A stretch of 64,000 nucleotides of DNA from Actinomadura nitritigenes (GTDB lineage: Bacteria > Actinomycetota > Actinomycetes > Streptosporangiales > Streptosporangiaceae). A program made the position numbers and the translations under genes. Location: assembly GCF_017573545.1 (NCBI RefSeq), contig NZ_JAGEOK010000018.1:62001-126000 (forward strand), given 5' to 3'. Positions 42,746 to 50,953 of the stretch are shown here, piece by piece (positions within the stretch are counted from its first letter, which is position 1; each line of letters starts with the position of its first letter). A model generated the notes under the pieces. The model searched no databases and was not told where the DNA came from. It saw nothing but the letters and a program-made list of their open reading frames with translations.

Positions 42746-43378
42746 TCAGCCGCCCATGACATTCGTCATGGGACGGCCGTTCGCGGTCCGGACGCCGAGC
42801 GCGCGGAACACGAACGCGGTGAGCTGGGCGGCGGCCGCGGACGCGCTCTCCCGCGCCGTCCCGGCGAGCTGGTGCTCGAACGCCCGGCCGAGCGCGGCCC
42901 GGATCGACCGCGCGTCCGGCTCGGGGTCGGCCCACGGCAGCGACCCGTCCGCCAGGCCCGCCGCGAGGATCTCGGCGATCAGCGCCTCCTGCTCGGCCAC
43001 CGCGCGGGCGCGCTCCTCGGTGCAGCCCCGGGCCCGCACCGCCTCGCCCGACGCCAGCGCCAGCGCGCGGCGGCGGCGCCGGTCGTCGGCGGTGATCCGG
43101 AGCATGCCGTCGACCACCGCGCGCAGCGCCTCGGGCGGGCCCGCGGCGGACGCCGCCCACGAGCGCATCTCCGCCGTCATCAGCGCACCGTCGCGCCGGT
43201 ACATCGCCAGCAGCAGCGCGTCCTTGGACGCGAAATGCCGGTCGAACGCCTCGCCCGGCAGCCCCGCCGCCGCGATCACGTCGCCGACGGTCACCGGCAC
43301 GCCGTTCGCCGCCAGCAGGCAGCGGTACGCGGCATCGATGATGCGGACCCTCTCGGCGGCCTCTCCCGGTGCCGTCAC
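42746..43378 (-). CDS. TetR-family regulator
   Basis: 210 residues from GTG 43378, which has GGGGAGGGG 3-4 bases upstream; the longer frame upstream is not needed. The helix-turn-helix is RVRIIDAAYRCLLAANGVPV then VGDVIAAAGLPGEAFDRHFA. The ligand domain has ESRAVRARGCTEERARAVAEQ-like helices and a C-terminal dimer helix. The gene is 50 bp upstream of the small membrane protein, possibly heading the kinase/regulator operon. Confidence 0.85.
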   Translation of the reverse strand: MTAPGEAAERVRIIDAAYRCLLAANGVPVTVGDVIAAAGLPGEAFDRHFASKDALLLAMYRRDGALMTAEMRSWAASAAGPPEALRAVVDGMLRITADDRRRRRALALASGEAVRARGCTEERARAVAEQEALIAEILAAGLADGSLPWADPEPDARSIRAALGRAFEHQLAGTARESASAAAAQLTAFVFRALGVRTANGRPMTNVMGG

Positions 43379-43649
43379 GGCCCCTCCCCGCACGCCATCG
43401 TCCGGACGTCCCGGACGCCCCACCGGGCTCCGGGAGCCCCCAGCCTAACCCGGCGCCCGGCGGCCCGTCCGCCCCCACGAAGGCCACGCTGGGGTGGCCG
43501 CGCGGAACGGTCCACCTCGCTCACCTGCACGGACTCCCGGGGACCGGCGCCGCGTCCGGGCCGGGCCCGGCGCTACACTCGCGTCCCGGTAGAGATCATC
43601 GCGCGGATCCGCCGTCCCGCCGGAGGGTCCCCGGGCGAGAGGGACCGGC

Positions 43650-44668
43650 GTGCACATCTCGATAGCGGACCTCGCGGACGGCGCGGCGGACGCGCCCCCG
43701 CTCGACGGGGACGGCGCGGTCCGCGCCCCCCTCGCCGTCGTGGACCTCGCGCCCGCCGACGCCGCGGTCGTCGAACGCGCCGCGCGCCGCGCCCGGGACT
43801 GCGACCGCGTCCTCGTCGGCGTCGGCTCCGGCGACCGCGCGCTGGTCCGCGCCCTCGACGTCACCCTTACCGGAGCGGCGGACACCGGGCGGGAGTGCGT
43901 CGCCGCCGGCGACCCGGCGGAGCGCGCCGCGGCGCTGCGGGACGCGGCGGAGCGCAACCCGCAGGCGGCGCTGGTGCTGCGCGACGTGCTGCGCACCACC
44001 GGCGGCATGGACGTCCCGGCGGCGCTGGACGTGGAGTCCTACGCGTACTCGGCGCTGCTCGGCGGGGCGGAGTTCGCGCGGTGGCTGGCCTCCCGCGGGC
44101 CGCGGCTGCTGCCGTCCGACGTCCCGGACCCGGTGCTGCTGGCCCGGGACGGGACGTGCTGTCGATCACGCTGAACCGGCCGCAGCGCCGCAACGCCTAC
44201 GGGCGCCGGCTGCGGGACGCGCTCGTCGACGCCCTCCGCCTCGCGCTGCTCGACGACGGGATCGCCCGCGTGGTCCTGGACGGCGCGGGCCCGGTGTTCT
44301 GCTCCGGCGGCGACCTGGACGAGTTCGGCACCGCGCCCGACCTGGCGACGGCGCACTTCGTGCGGACCCGCGCGGGCGCGGCCCGGCCGATCCACCGGCT
44401 CGGGAAGCGCATCGAGGTCCGCGTGCAGGGCGCCTGCGTGGGCGCCGGCGTGGAGCTGCCCGCCTTCGCGGGCCGCGTCGTCGCGGCGGCGGACGCGACG
44501 TTCCGGCTCCCCGAGGCGGCGATGGGCCTGATCCCCGGCGCGGGCGGGACGGTGTCGCTGCCCCGCCGGATCGGCCGCTGGCGCACCCTGTACCTCGCGC
44601 TCGCCGGCGAGCCGATCGACGCGCGCACCGCGCTCGCCTGGGGCCTGGTCGACGACGTCCTGCCGTGA
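43650..44668 (+). pseudogene. Enoyl-CoA hydratase/isomerase-family gene, interrupted by a frameshift
   Basis: The first frame (43650-44174) encodes an N-terminal extension ending DVPDPVLLARDG. From about 44151 the match moves to another frame with VLSITLNRPQRRNAYGRRLR, SGGDLDEFGTAPDLATAHFV and the oxyanion segment GACVGAGVELPAFAGRVVAA, ending at 44668. Inserting one G into the GGG at 44151-44153 restores one reading frame (ARDGDVLSITLN) and a roughly 340-residue protein like other actinobacterial members with this N-terminal extension. GTG 43650 has GAGAGGGA upstream. Mutation, sequencing error and slippage are all possible. Confidence 0.75.
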
Positions 44669-44713
44669 GGGCGGCCGGAACCGCGCCGGAGCGCGTCGGA
44701 TAACGTCTCGACC

Positions 44714-45544
44714 GTGCGACCCACCATCTCCGAGCAACCCGAACCGCGCCTGGAAGAGCGGCACTCCGTCCTGGAGCTCCTGGATCTGGAGGAGCTCGAC
44801 CGGGACCTGTACCGCGGCGCCCTCGTGTTCGACGACCCGTACCCGCTCTACGGCGGGCAGGTCGCGGCGCAGGCGCTGCGCGCGGCGGGCGGCACCGTCC
44901 CGGAGGGCCGGCTGCCGCACTCGCTGCACGGCTACTTCCTGCGCGGCGGCGACGCCGCCCGGCCCACGATCTTCCGGGTCGACCGGGACCGCGACGGCCG
45001 CTCGTTCTCCGCGCGGCGCGTGGTCGCCCTGCAGGGCGGCGAGGTCATCTTCAACATGTCGGTGTCGTTCCAGCGGCCCGCCGAGGACGAGGACCGCCAG
45101 GTGCACCCCGCCCCGGACGCGCCCGGCCCCGAGACGCTGCCCGACGCGGAGATGCCGCGGCTGTTCTCGATGGACAGCCGCGTCCCGCCGCAGCCGTACC
45201 CGGCGTCGGACTTCCCGACCCGGCTCTGGTCGCGCTGCGACGAGCCGCTGCCGGACGACGACCTGCTGCACGCGTGCGTGCTGACGTACCTGTCCGACAT
45301 CTCCTCCGGGCTGACGGCGCTGCACGACGGGACGGCCCGGTCCGGATCCAGCCTCGACCACGCGGTCTGGTTCCACCGGCCCGTCCGGATGGACGACTGG
45401 GTGCTCATGGACCTCGTCCCGCTGACCGTCGCCTCGGGGCGCGGCCTGTATTCGGGAACGATCCACACCCGCGGCGGCGCCCTCGTCGCGAGCCTCACCC
45501 AGGAGTGCCTGTTCCGCACCCCGCGCGACCGTCCGGCCTCCTGA
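44714..45544 (+). CDS. Acyl-CoA thioesterase II (TesB-like)
   Basis: 276 residues with a double hot-dog fold. Landmarks: DPYPLYGGQVAAQALRAAGG, LPHSLHGYFLRGGDAARPTI and RRVVALQGGEVIFNMSVSFQ in the first half; ACVLTYLSDISSGLTALHDG and SLDHAVWFHRPVRMDDWVLM in the second. The catalytic D-S/T-Q triad of TesB is consistent with D291-equivalent in YLSD and the QECLF at the end. It hydrolyses medium/long acyl-CoAs. GTG start. It lies 45 bp after the broken hydratase on the same strand. Confidence 0.93.
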   Translation: MRPTISEQPEPRLEERHSVLELLDLEELDRDLYRGALVFDDPYPLYGGQVAAQALRAAGGTVPEGRLPHSLHGYFLRGGDAARPTIFRVDRDRDGRSFSARRVVALQGGEVIFNMSVSFQRPAEDEDRQVHPAPDAPGPETLPDAEMPRLFSMDSRVPPQPYPASDFPTRLWSRCDEPLPDDDLLHACVLTYLSDISSGLTALHDGTARSGSSLDHAVWFHRPVRMDDWVLMDLVPLTVASGRGLYSGTIHTRGGALVASLTQECLFRTPRDRPAS

Positions 45545-45558
45545 GCGGGCTACGCTGA

Positions 45559-45585
45559 GCGCCCCCGGCCGTCGGGCGGGGGCGC
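45559..45585 (+). terminator. Hairpin between tesB-like and hydratase genes
   Basis: GCGCCCCC (45559-45566) pairs with GGGGGCGC (45578-45585) around an 11-base loop, 15 bp after the thioesterase stop. It may end that transcript. Confidence 0.45.
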
Positions 45586-45613
45586 AGCCGTCGCAGCCGC
45601 CGCAGGAGGAGCG

Positions 45614-46417
45614 TTGAGCGAGATCGTCGTGTCCCGGCCGCGGCCGGGCGTCACCCGCGTCGAGATGAACCGGCCCGAGCGGCTGAACGCGATGACCTCC
45701 GGCATGGTCGAGGGGCTGCACGGGGCGCTGGCGGAGGCGGCCGCGGACCCGGAGTGCCGGGTGGTGGTGCTGACGGGCGCGGGCCGCGGTTTCTGCGCGG
45801 GCCTGGACCTGGGCGGGTACGGCGAGCCGGAGGGCGTGGACGGCGCGGGCGCGGTGCAGCGCGGGCTGGCCACGCAACGCCACATCGCGGGGCTGGTGCA
45901 GCGGATCCGGCGGTTGCCGCAGCCGGTGGTGGCGGAGGTGAACGGCGCGGCGGCCGGCGGTGGGCTGGCGCTGGTGCTGGCGTCGGACCTGCGGATCGCC
46001 TCGACGTCGGCGGTGTTCGCGGTGTCGTTCATGCGGGTCGGGTTCTCGGCGTGCGACATCGGCACGTCGTGGATGCTGCCGCGGCTGGTCGGCGCGGGGC
46101 GGGCGCACGAGCTGATGATGACCGCGCGGCGGTTCGACGCCGAGGAGGCGCTGCGGATCGGCATGCTCGCCGACGCCGTCGCGCCCGACGAGCTTTCCGG
46201 CCGCGTGGACGGGGCGGTGGACGACCTGCTGTCGATGCCGCCGCTGTCGCTGTCGCTGACCAAGCAGGCGATGTGGCTGTCGCTGGAGATCCCCTCGTTC
46301 GACGCGGCCGTCGAGCTGGAGAACCGCCAGCAGGTCCTGACGATGATGACCGCCGACCAGACCGAGGCCATGGCCGCCTACGTGGAGAAGCGCGCCCCCG
46401 ACTACGGAAACCGCTGA
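45614..46417 (+). CDS. Enoyl-CoA hydratase/isomerase-family protein
   Basis: 267 residues of the crotonase fold. VVVLTGAGRGFCAGLDLGGYG and VVAEVNGAAAGGGLALVLAS carry the two oxyanion-hole loops; SFMRVGFSACDIGTSWMLPRLV includes the usual acid region, with D instead of the first catalytic Glu. TTG 45614 is chosen because GGAGGAG lies 5 bases upstream. The exact CoA substrate cannot be told. It converges on the amylase gene across a strong terminator. Confidence 0.9.
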   Translation: MSEIVVSRPRPGVTRVEMNRPERLNAMTSGMVEGLHGALAEAAADPECRVVVLTGAGRGFCAGLDLGGYGEPEGVDGAGAVQRGLATQRHIAGLVQRIRRLPQPVVAEVNGAAAGGGLALVLASDLRIASTSAVFAVSFMRVGFSACDIGTSWMLPRLVGAGRAHELMMTARRFDAEEALRIGMLADAVAPDELSGRVDGAVDDLLSMPPLSLSLTKQAMWLSLEIPSFDAAVELENRQQVLTMMTADQTEAMAAYVEKRAPDYGNR

Positions 46418-46419
46418 CG

Positions 46420-46454
46420 CGCGGCGCGCCGCCCCGCTGAGGCGGCGCGCCGCG
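46420..46454. terminator. Strong bidirectional terminator
   Basis: A perfect 14-bp stem, CGCGGCGCGCCGCC (46420-46433) with GGCGGCGCGCCGCG (46441-46454), and a 7-base loop lie between the convergent hydratase and amylase genes. Confidence 0.7.
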
Positions 46455-46459
46455 GGCGT

Positions 46460-48217
46460 TCAGCGCCAGGTGTCGTTCGCGGTGTGCGGGGAGGTGCCGG
46501 CGGGCAGCGTCACCGTGCCGCTCCAGGTCGGGTAGCCGGCCGACGACAGCGGGACTGCCTTCGCCGGGTCCCACGACCCCAGCGCGGGCACGTTGCCGGC
46601 GCGGTAGACGCTGGTGCCCCAGGTGGTCGTGGCCTGGACGTTGAACGTGTCGGAGACGGTGGAGGCCGGGGGAGTGGTGGTGCCGGTCGTGGCGTCCACG
46701 TCGATGGCGACCGCGCCGCCGGCCGGGATCGTGACGGTGGCGGTGCCGTCCGACACCGTCACGGCCGTGCCGTTGCAGCCGCCCGCCTTGGCGCCGCCGG
46801 TGATGACGTCGCAGTACACGCCGTCCGGGAGGCCGGTGGTGTAGGCGGCGGTGGACGCGCTGGACGAGGCGTTCAGCCCGATCCAGCCCTTCCCGCCCCG
46901 GCCGAACCCGATGACGTTCCCGGCGGTCGCCGTGAAGTCGGAGACGGTCGTGGCGGACGCGGTGGCGTTGTGCCAGCCCACCATTCCCTTCACGCCGGTC
47001 GACCGGGTGATGCACTGCCAGCCGGCCGAGCAGTTCGCGTCCGTGACGAAGCCGCCGGCGTCGGCGGGCGGCGACTGCCCGGCCGCCGACCAGGTGAACC
47101 CGTCGAACACCGACGGCCTGCCGTACGGGTAGGCGAGCAGGAAGTAGTTCGCCAGCGTGTACGCGGTGCCGCTCTTGTAGCTGAGCGTGCTGCCGTTGCG
47201 TTCGGTGTCGTGGTTGGCGACCATCGCGAACGTCCGGTCGCTCGGGGCGTCCAGCGACCAGGACGGGATGCCCGACAGGTTCGACAGCGTGCCGGCGGAG
47301 AACTGCGCCTTCAGCCCGTCGGCGTAGGAGAAGCCGATGACGTCGCCGTTCGCGGTGAACGCGGACGGCTTGAGGGCGTCGCCCGCCGAGCCCGGCACGA
47401 CCTCCTGCGCGATGTAGGGGGCCTTCCCTTCCGCCGTCGTGGGGTGCAGCGCGCTCCTGATGGCGGCGAAGTCGGCCTGCGGGATGTGCTTGGCCGCGTC
47501 GATGCGGAACCCGTCGACGCCGAGCCCGATGAGGTCGTTGAGGTATCCGGCGATCGCGCCGCGGACGCGGTCGCTCTGCGTCTTCAGGTCGGACAGGTGG
47601 TCCAGCTCGCAGTTCTGGACCTCGGCGGTGTCGTTCCAGTCGTCGATGACGCCGTCGTCGTCGTTGCAGTACCCGTCGCCGGGATGGTGGAAGTCGCCGT
47701 ACCCGTACGGGACGGCGGGGTAGGCGTAGCCGGACGGGTCGAACGCCGAGCCGCCGTAGGTGGTGGTGAGCGTGTTGTTCGCGCCCGCCATGTGGTTGAC
47801 GACCGCGTCGGCGTAGACGCGGACGCCCGCGCCGTGGCAGGCGGCGACCATCGCGGCGAACTGCGCGCGGGTGCCGAGCCGGCCGGTCAGGCCGTACGAG
47901 ACGGGCTGGTAGACCTCCCACCAGGGGTGGGCGCCGTCGCCGCTGGAGGCGAGGCTGACGGACTCGGCGGGCGGGGCGACCTGGACCGCGCCGTACCCGG
48001 CGGGCCCGAGGTGGTCGGTGCACGCCCGCGCGACGGAGTTCCAGTTCCATTCCCACAGGTTGGCGGTGACGTCACCCGCGTTGAGGGCCACGGCGGCGTG
48101 CGGGGAGGTGGCGTGCGGGGAGTCGGCGCGGGCCGTCCCGGTCAGGGACGGCGCGGCGCCGCAGATCAGGAGGGTGGCGGCGGTGATCAGGGAGCGAGCG
48201 GGGCTTCCACGGTGCAT
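46460..48217 (-). CDS. Secreted alpha-amylase (GH13) with shortened CBM20
   Basis: 585 residues with a signal peptide (about 1-31). The GH13 barrel shows region I DAVVNH (137-142), region II GFRIDAAKH with nucleophile D240, region III E272 in IAQEVV, and region IV VANHDTE with D337. Domain C follows. From about 517 a CBM20 begins, VSDTFNVQATTTWGTSVYRA and VPALGSWDPAKAVPLSSAGY, but after LPAGTS it jumps to TANDTWR. About 30-40 residues of the usual starch-binding domain are therefore missing. It should degrade starch outside the cell. Upstream CTTGCA repeats suggest maltose/glucose-type control. Confidence 0.93.
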   Translation of the reverse strand: MHRGSPARSLITAATLLICGAAPSLTGTARADSPHATSPHAAVALNAGDVTANLWEWNWNSVARACTDHLGPAGYGAVQVAPPAESVSLASSGDGAHPWWEVYQPVSYGLTGRLGTRAQFAAMVAACHGAGVRVYADAVVNHMAGANNTLTTTYGGSAFDPSGYAYPAVPYGYGDFHHPGDGYCNDDDGVIDDWNDTAEVQNCELDHLSDLKTQSDRVRGAIAGYLNDLIGLGVDGFRIDAAKHIPQADFAAIRSALHPTTAEGKAPYIAQEVVPGSAGDALKPSAFTANGDVIGFSYADGLKAQFSAGTLSNLSGIPSWSLDAPSDRTFAMVANHDTERNGSTLSYKSGTAYTLANYFLLAYPYGRPSVFDGFTWSAAGQSPPADAGGFVTDANCSAGWQCITRSTGVKGMVGWHNATASATTVSDFTATAGNVIGFGRGGKGWIGLNASSSASTAAYTTGLPDGVYCDVITGGAKAGGCNGTAVTVSDGTATVTIPAGGAVAIDVDATTGTTTPPASTVSDTFNVQATTTWGTSVYRAGNVPALGSWDPAKAVPLSSAGYPTWSGTVTLPAGTSPHTANDTWR

Positions 48218-48304
48218 GTCGGCGAACTCCTGTCACAGGGCACATGGCGCGTGCCTGAGGGGGTGGGGGACGGCCGTCCGCGAGCACCGTGAGAATGCTC
48301 TCTT

Positions 48305-48350
48305 CTTGCAACCGGGTCAAGGGCTTGCGCAAGGTTTCATGGTTCTTGCA
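48305..48350. promoter_or_regulatory. CTTGCA direct repeats in the amylase promoter
   Basis: CTTGCA (48305-48310), CTTGCGCAAG (48324-48333, itself a palindrome) and CTTGCA (48345-48350) are spaced 19 and 21 bp, about two helical turns. Repeats of this type occur in actinomycete amylase and chitinase promoters and are bound by LacI-family MalR/Reg1 regulators. No such regulator is encoded here. Confidence 0.6.
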
Positions 48351-48392
48351 GAAAGTGGGCGGCCGACCCTTACCTTCACTGCCGCTCCCGCC

Positions 48393-49436
48393 TCAGCCGC
48401 CACCCGTCTTCGCCGTGTCCCGGGCGTTCGCGCGCTCCCGCTGCGGCACGACGGTGTACTTCGGATCCTCCGCCGACTGCATCCCGGCGTAGAACACCCC
48501 GAACCGCGTGCACGCCGAGCCCGCCAGCAGCGCCGCGCCGCTGAGCGCCGCCGCGATCCGGCTGCGCCCGCCGAGCAGCGCGCCTCCGGCCGCGCCGGCG
48601 ACCGACAGGATCCGCGCCGCCCGCATGAGCCCGCCGCCCTTGCCCTGCCGGTACGGCTCCGCGACCATCCCGAGCCGGCGCTCCATCAGCTTCGCCGCGG
48701 CCACGTCGAGTCCCGCGCCGAGCACGGCGGCGCTGCGCATCGGCGCCGTCTCGGCGACGGGCGCGGCGAGCAGCGCCATCCCGGACGCGGCGGCGGTGGC
48801 CGAGCCGACGAACACCAGCGGCATCTCCCGGTAGCCCTCGTGCCAGGCCGGCACCGCCGTGTCGGCGATGAGGACGGCGGTGTAGGTCGCGACCACCGGG
48901 CCCAGGGCCGCGGCGCCCACCGTCGCGGCCCTGCCCAGCGGCTTGAAGAGGCCGGTCGCGTCCAGCACGGCGGCGGCGCCGGTCGCCGGCCCGTAGGCCG
49001 CCAGCACCCACGACCCCATGCTCATCGGCGAGGTCGGCTTCATCACCCGCAGCATGTTGAAGAACCGCGCGGGACGTCCGAGGTCGTGGATCAGCGCCGC
49101 CGCCGATCCCGCGACGGCGGCCAGCGAGGAGATCTTCAGCGCACGCGCGGCGACCGGGCGCCCGGTCAGCTCCGCACCCGCCGCCAGCACCGACCCGGCG
49201 CCCGCCAGCCCGCCGAGGAACAGGTAGGCGGCGACGTCGGACGCCTCCCAGACCGGCGCGTTCAGCACGGGCCTGCCGTAGTAGGACGTGAACTCGGCCT
49301 CGGGCACCATCGCCCGCTCGCCGCGCCCGCCGCGGCGCCTCCGGCCCCCGCCCTTCCCGGTGCCCTGGCCGATCAGGGCGTCCCGGCCGGCCCGCTGCCC
49401 CTCGATCCCGCCCTTGGTGACGTCGGACGTGCTCAT
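48393..49436 (-). CDS. NrfD-like membrane anchor subunit
   Basis: 347 residues with about eight membrane spans, for example DVAAYLFLGGLAGAGSVLAA and AATVGAAALGPVVATYTAVL. GRPARFFNMLRVMKPTSPMS is the conserved NrfD/PsrC motif near the quinone site. It would pass electrons between the quinone pool and the FeS subunit. The first 40 residues are an extra Gly/Arg-rich cytoplasmic segment. ATG 49436 overlaps the FeS gene stop by ATGA. Confidence 0.9.
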   Translation of the reverse strand: MSTSDVTKGGIEGQRAGRDALIGQGTGKGGGRRRRGGRGERAMVPEAEFTSYYGRPVLNAPVWEASDVAAYLFLGGLAGAGSVLAAGAELTGRPVAARALKISSLAAVAGSAAALIHDLGRPARFFNMLRVMKPTSPMSMGSWVLAAYGPATGAAAVLDATGLFKPLGRAATVGAAALGPVVATYTAVLIADTAVPAWHEGYREMPLVFVGSATAAASGMALLAAPVAETAPMRSAAVLGAGLDVAAAKLMERRLGMVAEPYRQGKGGGLMRAARILSVAGAAGGALLGGRSRIAAALSGAALLAGSACTRFGVFYAGMQSAEDPKYTVVPQRERANARDTAKTGGG

Positions 49437-50308
49437 CGCCCGCCTCCCCGCCGCCCGTGGAAGGTGAACAGCGCGGCGGCCCCGGCGGCGAGCGCGGCGG
49501 CGGCGACGCCCGCGTGCCTCCACATGGCGGGCAGGTCCCGTGTGGTGACGACCGGGTCCGGCGGCAGCCCGTACACCTCCGGCTCGTCGAGCAGCAGGAA
49601 GAACGCGCCGTCGCCGCCCACGCCGTCCTCCGGGTCGTGGCCGTACAGCCGGGCGTCCTCGACGCCGATGTCGTGCAGCTGGTCGACCCGGGCGGCGGCG
49701 CGTTCGCGCAGCTCGTCCAGCGGGCCGAACTGGATGGAGTCGGTGGGGCACGCCTTGGCGCAGGCCGGTTCGAGGCCGTCGCCGATCCGGTCGTAGCACA
49801 GGGTGCACTTCCAGACGCGGCCGTCCTCCTTGCGCTTGTCGATGACCCCGTAGGGGCAGGCGGGCACGCAGTAGCCGCAGCCGTTGCAGATGTCCTCCTG
49901 GACGACCACGGTCCCGAACTCGGTGCGGAACAGCGACCCGGTCGGGCACACGTCGAGGCAGGCGGCGTGCGTGCAGTGCTTGCACACGTCGGACGCCATC
50001 AGCCAGCGGACGCCGGAGTCGGCGTTGCCCACGGGCTTGTCCTGCTCGATGAACGCGACGTGCCGCCAGGTGTCCGCGCCGAGCCCCTGCGTGTTGTCGT
50101 AGGACATCCCGGTGAACTCCAGGCCGTCCTCGGGGACCGCGTTCCACTCCTTGCAGGCGACCTCGCAGGCCTTGCAGCCGATGCACACGGAGGTGTCGGT
50201 GAAGAAGCCCATGCGCGGCGGGGCGTCGGGGTACCCGGCGTCCCTGGCGACGTCGGGCTCCGCGCCCGCCAGCAGGTTCCGTCCGACCAGCCCGCTCACC
50301 GCGGTCAC
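49433..50308 (-). CDS. 4Fe-4S ferredoxin subunit (formate dehydrogenase beta-like)
   Basis: 291 residues. Four [4Fe-4S] motifs are seen: CIGCKACEVAC (42-52), CKHCTHAACLDVC, CNGCGYCVPAC and CTLCYD...CAKAC. One C-terminal membrane span (about 263-283, AGVAAAALAAGAAALF) anchors it, as in formate dehydrogenase-N beta subunits. GTG 50308 is used; GTG 50299 with GGAGGTGA upstream is an alternative. The large molybdenum/tungsten catalytic subunit normally encoded just upstream is absent, leaving only the electron-transfer pair. Confidence 0.9.
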   Translation of the reverse strand: MTAVSGLVGRNLLAGAEPDVARDAGYPDAPPRMGFFTDTSVCIGCKACEVACKEWNAVPEDGLEFTGMSYDNTQGLGADTWRHVAFIEQDKPVGNADSGVRWLMASDVCKHCTHAACLDVCPTGSLFRTEFGTVVVQEDICNGCGYCVPACPYGVIDKRKEDGRVWKCTLCYDRIGDGLEPACAKACPTDSIQFGPLDELRERAAARVDQLHDIGVEDARLYGHDPEDGVGGDGAFFLLLDEPEVYGLPPDPVVTTRDLPAMWRHAGVAAAALAAGAAALFTFHGRRGGGR

Positions 50309-50356
50309 CTCCAGCCCGTGGACAAGGCGGTGCGACCCTTCCCGCCAGGCGGCCTC

Positions 50357-50410
50357 CTACACCTCGGCGGCGCGGACGGGCCGGCGCCGCGATGCGACGT
50401 AGCCGTGCAT
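50357..50410 (-). CDS. Possible 17-residue leader ORF
   Basis: ATG 50410 with GAAAGG 6 bases upstream encodes MHGYVASRRRPVRAAEV then TAG. It lies 48 bp before, and in the same frame as, the FeS subunit; the codons between are open. It could be a leader peptide, the old N terminus cut by a nonsense change, or chance. Confidence 0.3.
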   Translation of the reverse strand: MHGYVASRRRPVRAAEV

Positions 50411-50463
50411 TGACGACCTTTCGGGCGGCTGGATAGCGTCGGAAGATCGTCGAGGAGGCTGCG

Positions 50464-50910
50464 ATGGCGGTGGAACCGTCCGGCTACGCCGGCCCGCTGG
50501 ACCGCACGCTCGGCCTGGTGGTGACCGCGGCGTCCGACCGGGAGGTCGTCGCCGAGATCGAGGTGACCGGCAGGCTCATGCAGGCGTACGGGATCGTCCA
50601 CGGCGGCGTGTACTGCGCAATCAACGAGACCGTCTGCAGCATGGGCGCCGCGCTCACTGTCGGGCTGGAGCACCAGGTCGTCGGGGTCAGCAACCACACG
50701 CGCTTCATCCGCGCCGTCCGGGAGGGCCGGCTGACCGCCCGCGCCCGCCCCGTCGACCGGGTCGACGACCACGTCACCTGGCAGGCGACCATCACCGACG
50801 ACCGGGACCGCGTGGTCGCCGAGGGCACCGTCAACCTGCTGCGGCTCACCCCGCAGGAGGCGCCGGAGGCCGCGACCGGACGGGCGGCGGGGTCATCGGC
50901 GGCGGGTTAG
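50464..50910 (+). CDS. PaaI-like hot-dog thioesterase
   Basis: 148 residues of the single hot-dog family: RLMQAYGIVHGGVYCAINETVCSMG holds the HGG motif with the likely catalytic E in NETVCS, and GVSNHTRFIRAVREGRL is the second conserved block. In phenylacetate and benzoate pathways such enzymes release CoA from dead-end thioesters. It converges on a PaaX-like gene next to benzoate genes, which supports that role. The ATG at 50464 follows GGAGGCTGCG. Confidence 0.88.
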   Translation: MAVEPSGYAGPLDRTLGLVVTAASDREVVAEIEVTGRLMQAYGIVHGGVYCAINETVCSMGAALTVGLEHQVVGVSNHTRFIRAVREGRLTARARPVDRVDDHVTWQATITDDRDRVVAEGTVNLLRLTPQEAPEAATGRAAGSSAAG

Positions 50911-50919
50911 CCGGCGGCC

Positions 50920-50953
50920 GACCGGCCGGAGGCGGGCCCGCCGGAGGCCGGTC
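50920..50953. terminator. Bidirectional terminator, paaI-like / paaX-like
   Basis: GACCGGCC (50920-50927) pairs with GGCCGGTC (50946-50953), and the loop holds a 12-bp palindrome, GGCGGGCCCGCC (50931-50942). It lies between two convergent genes. Confidence 0.55.
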
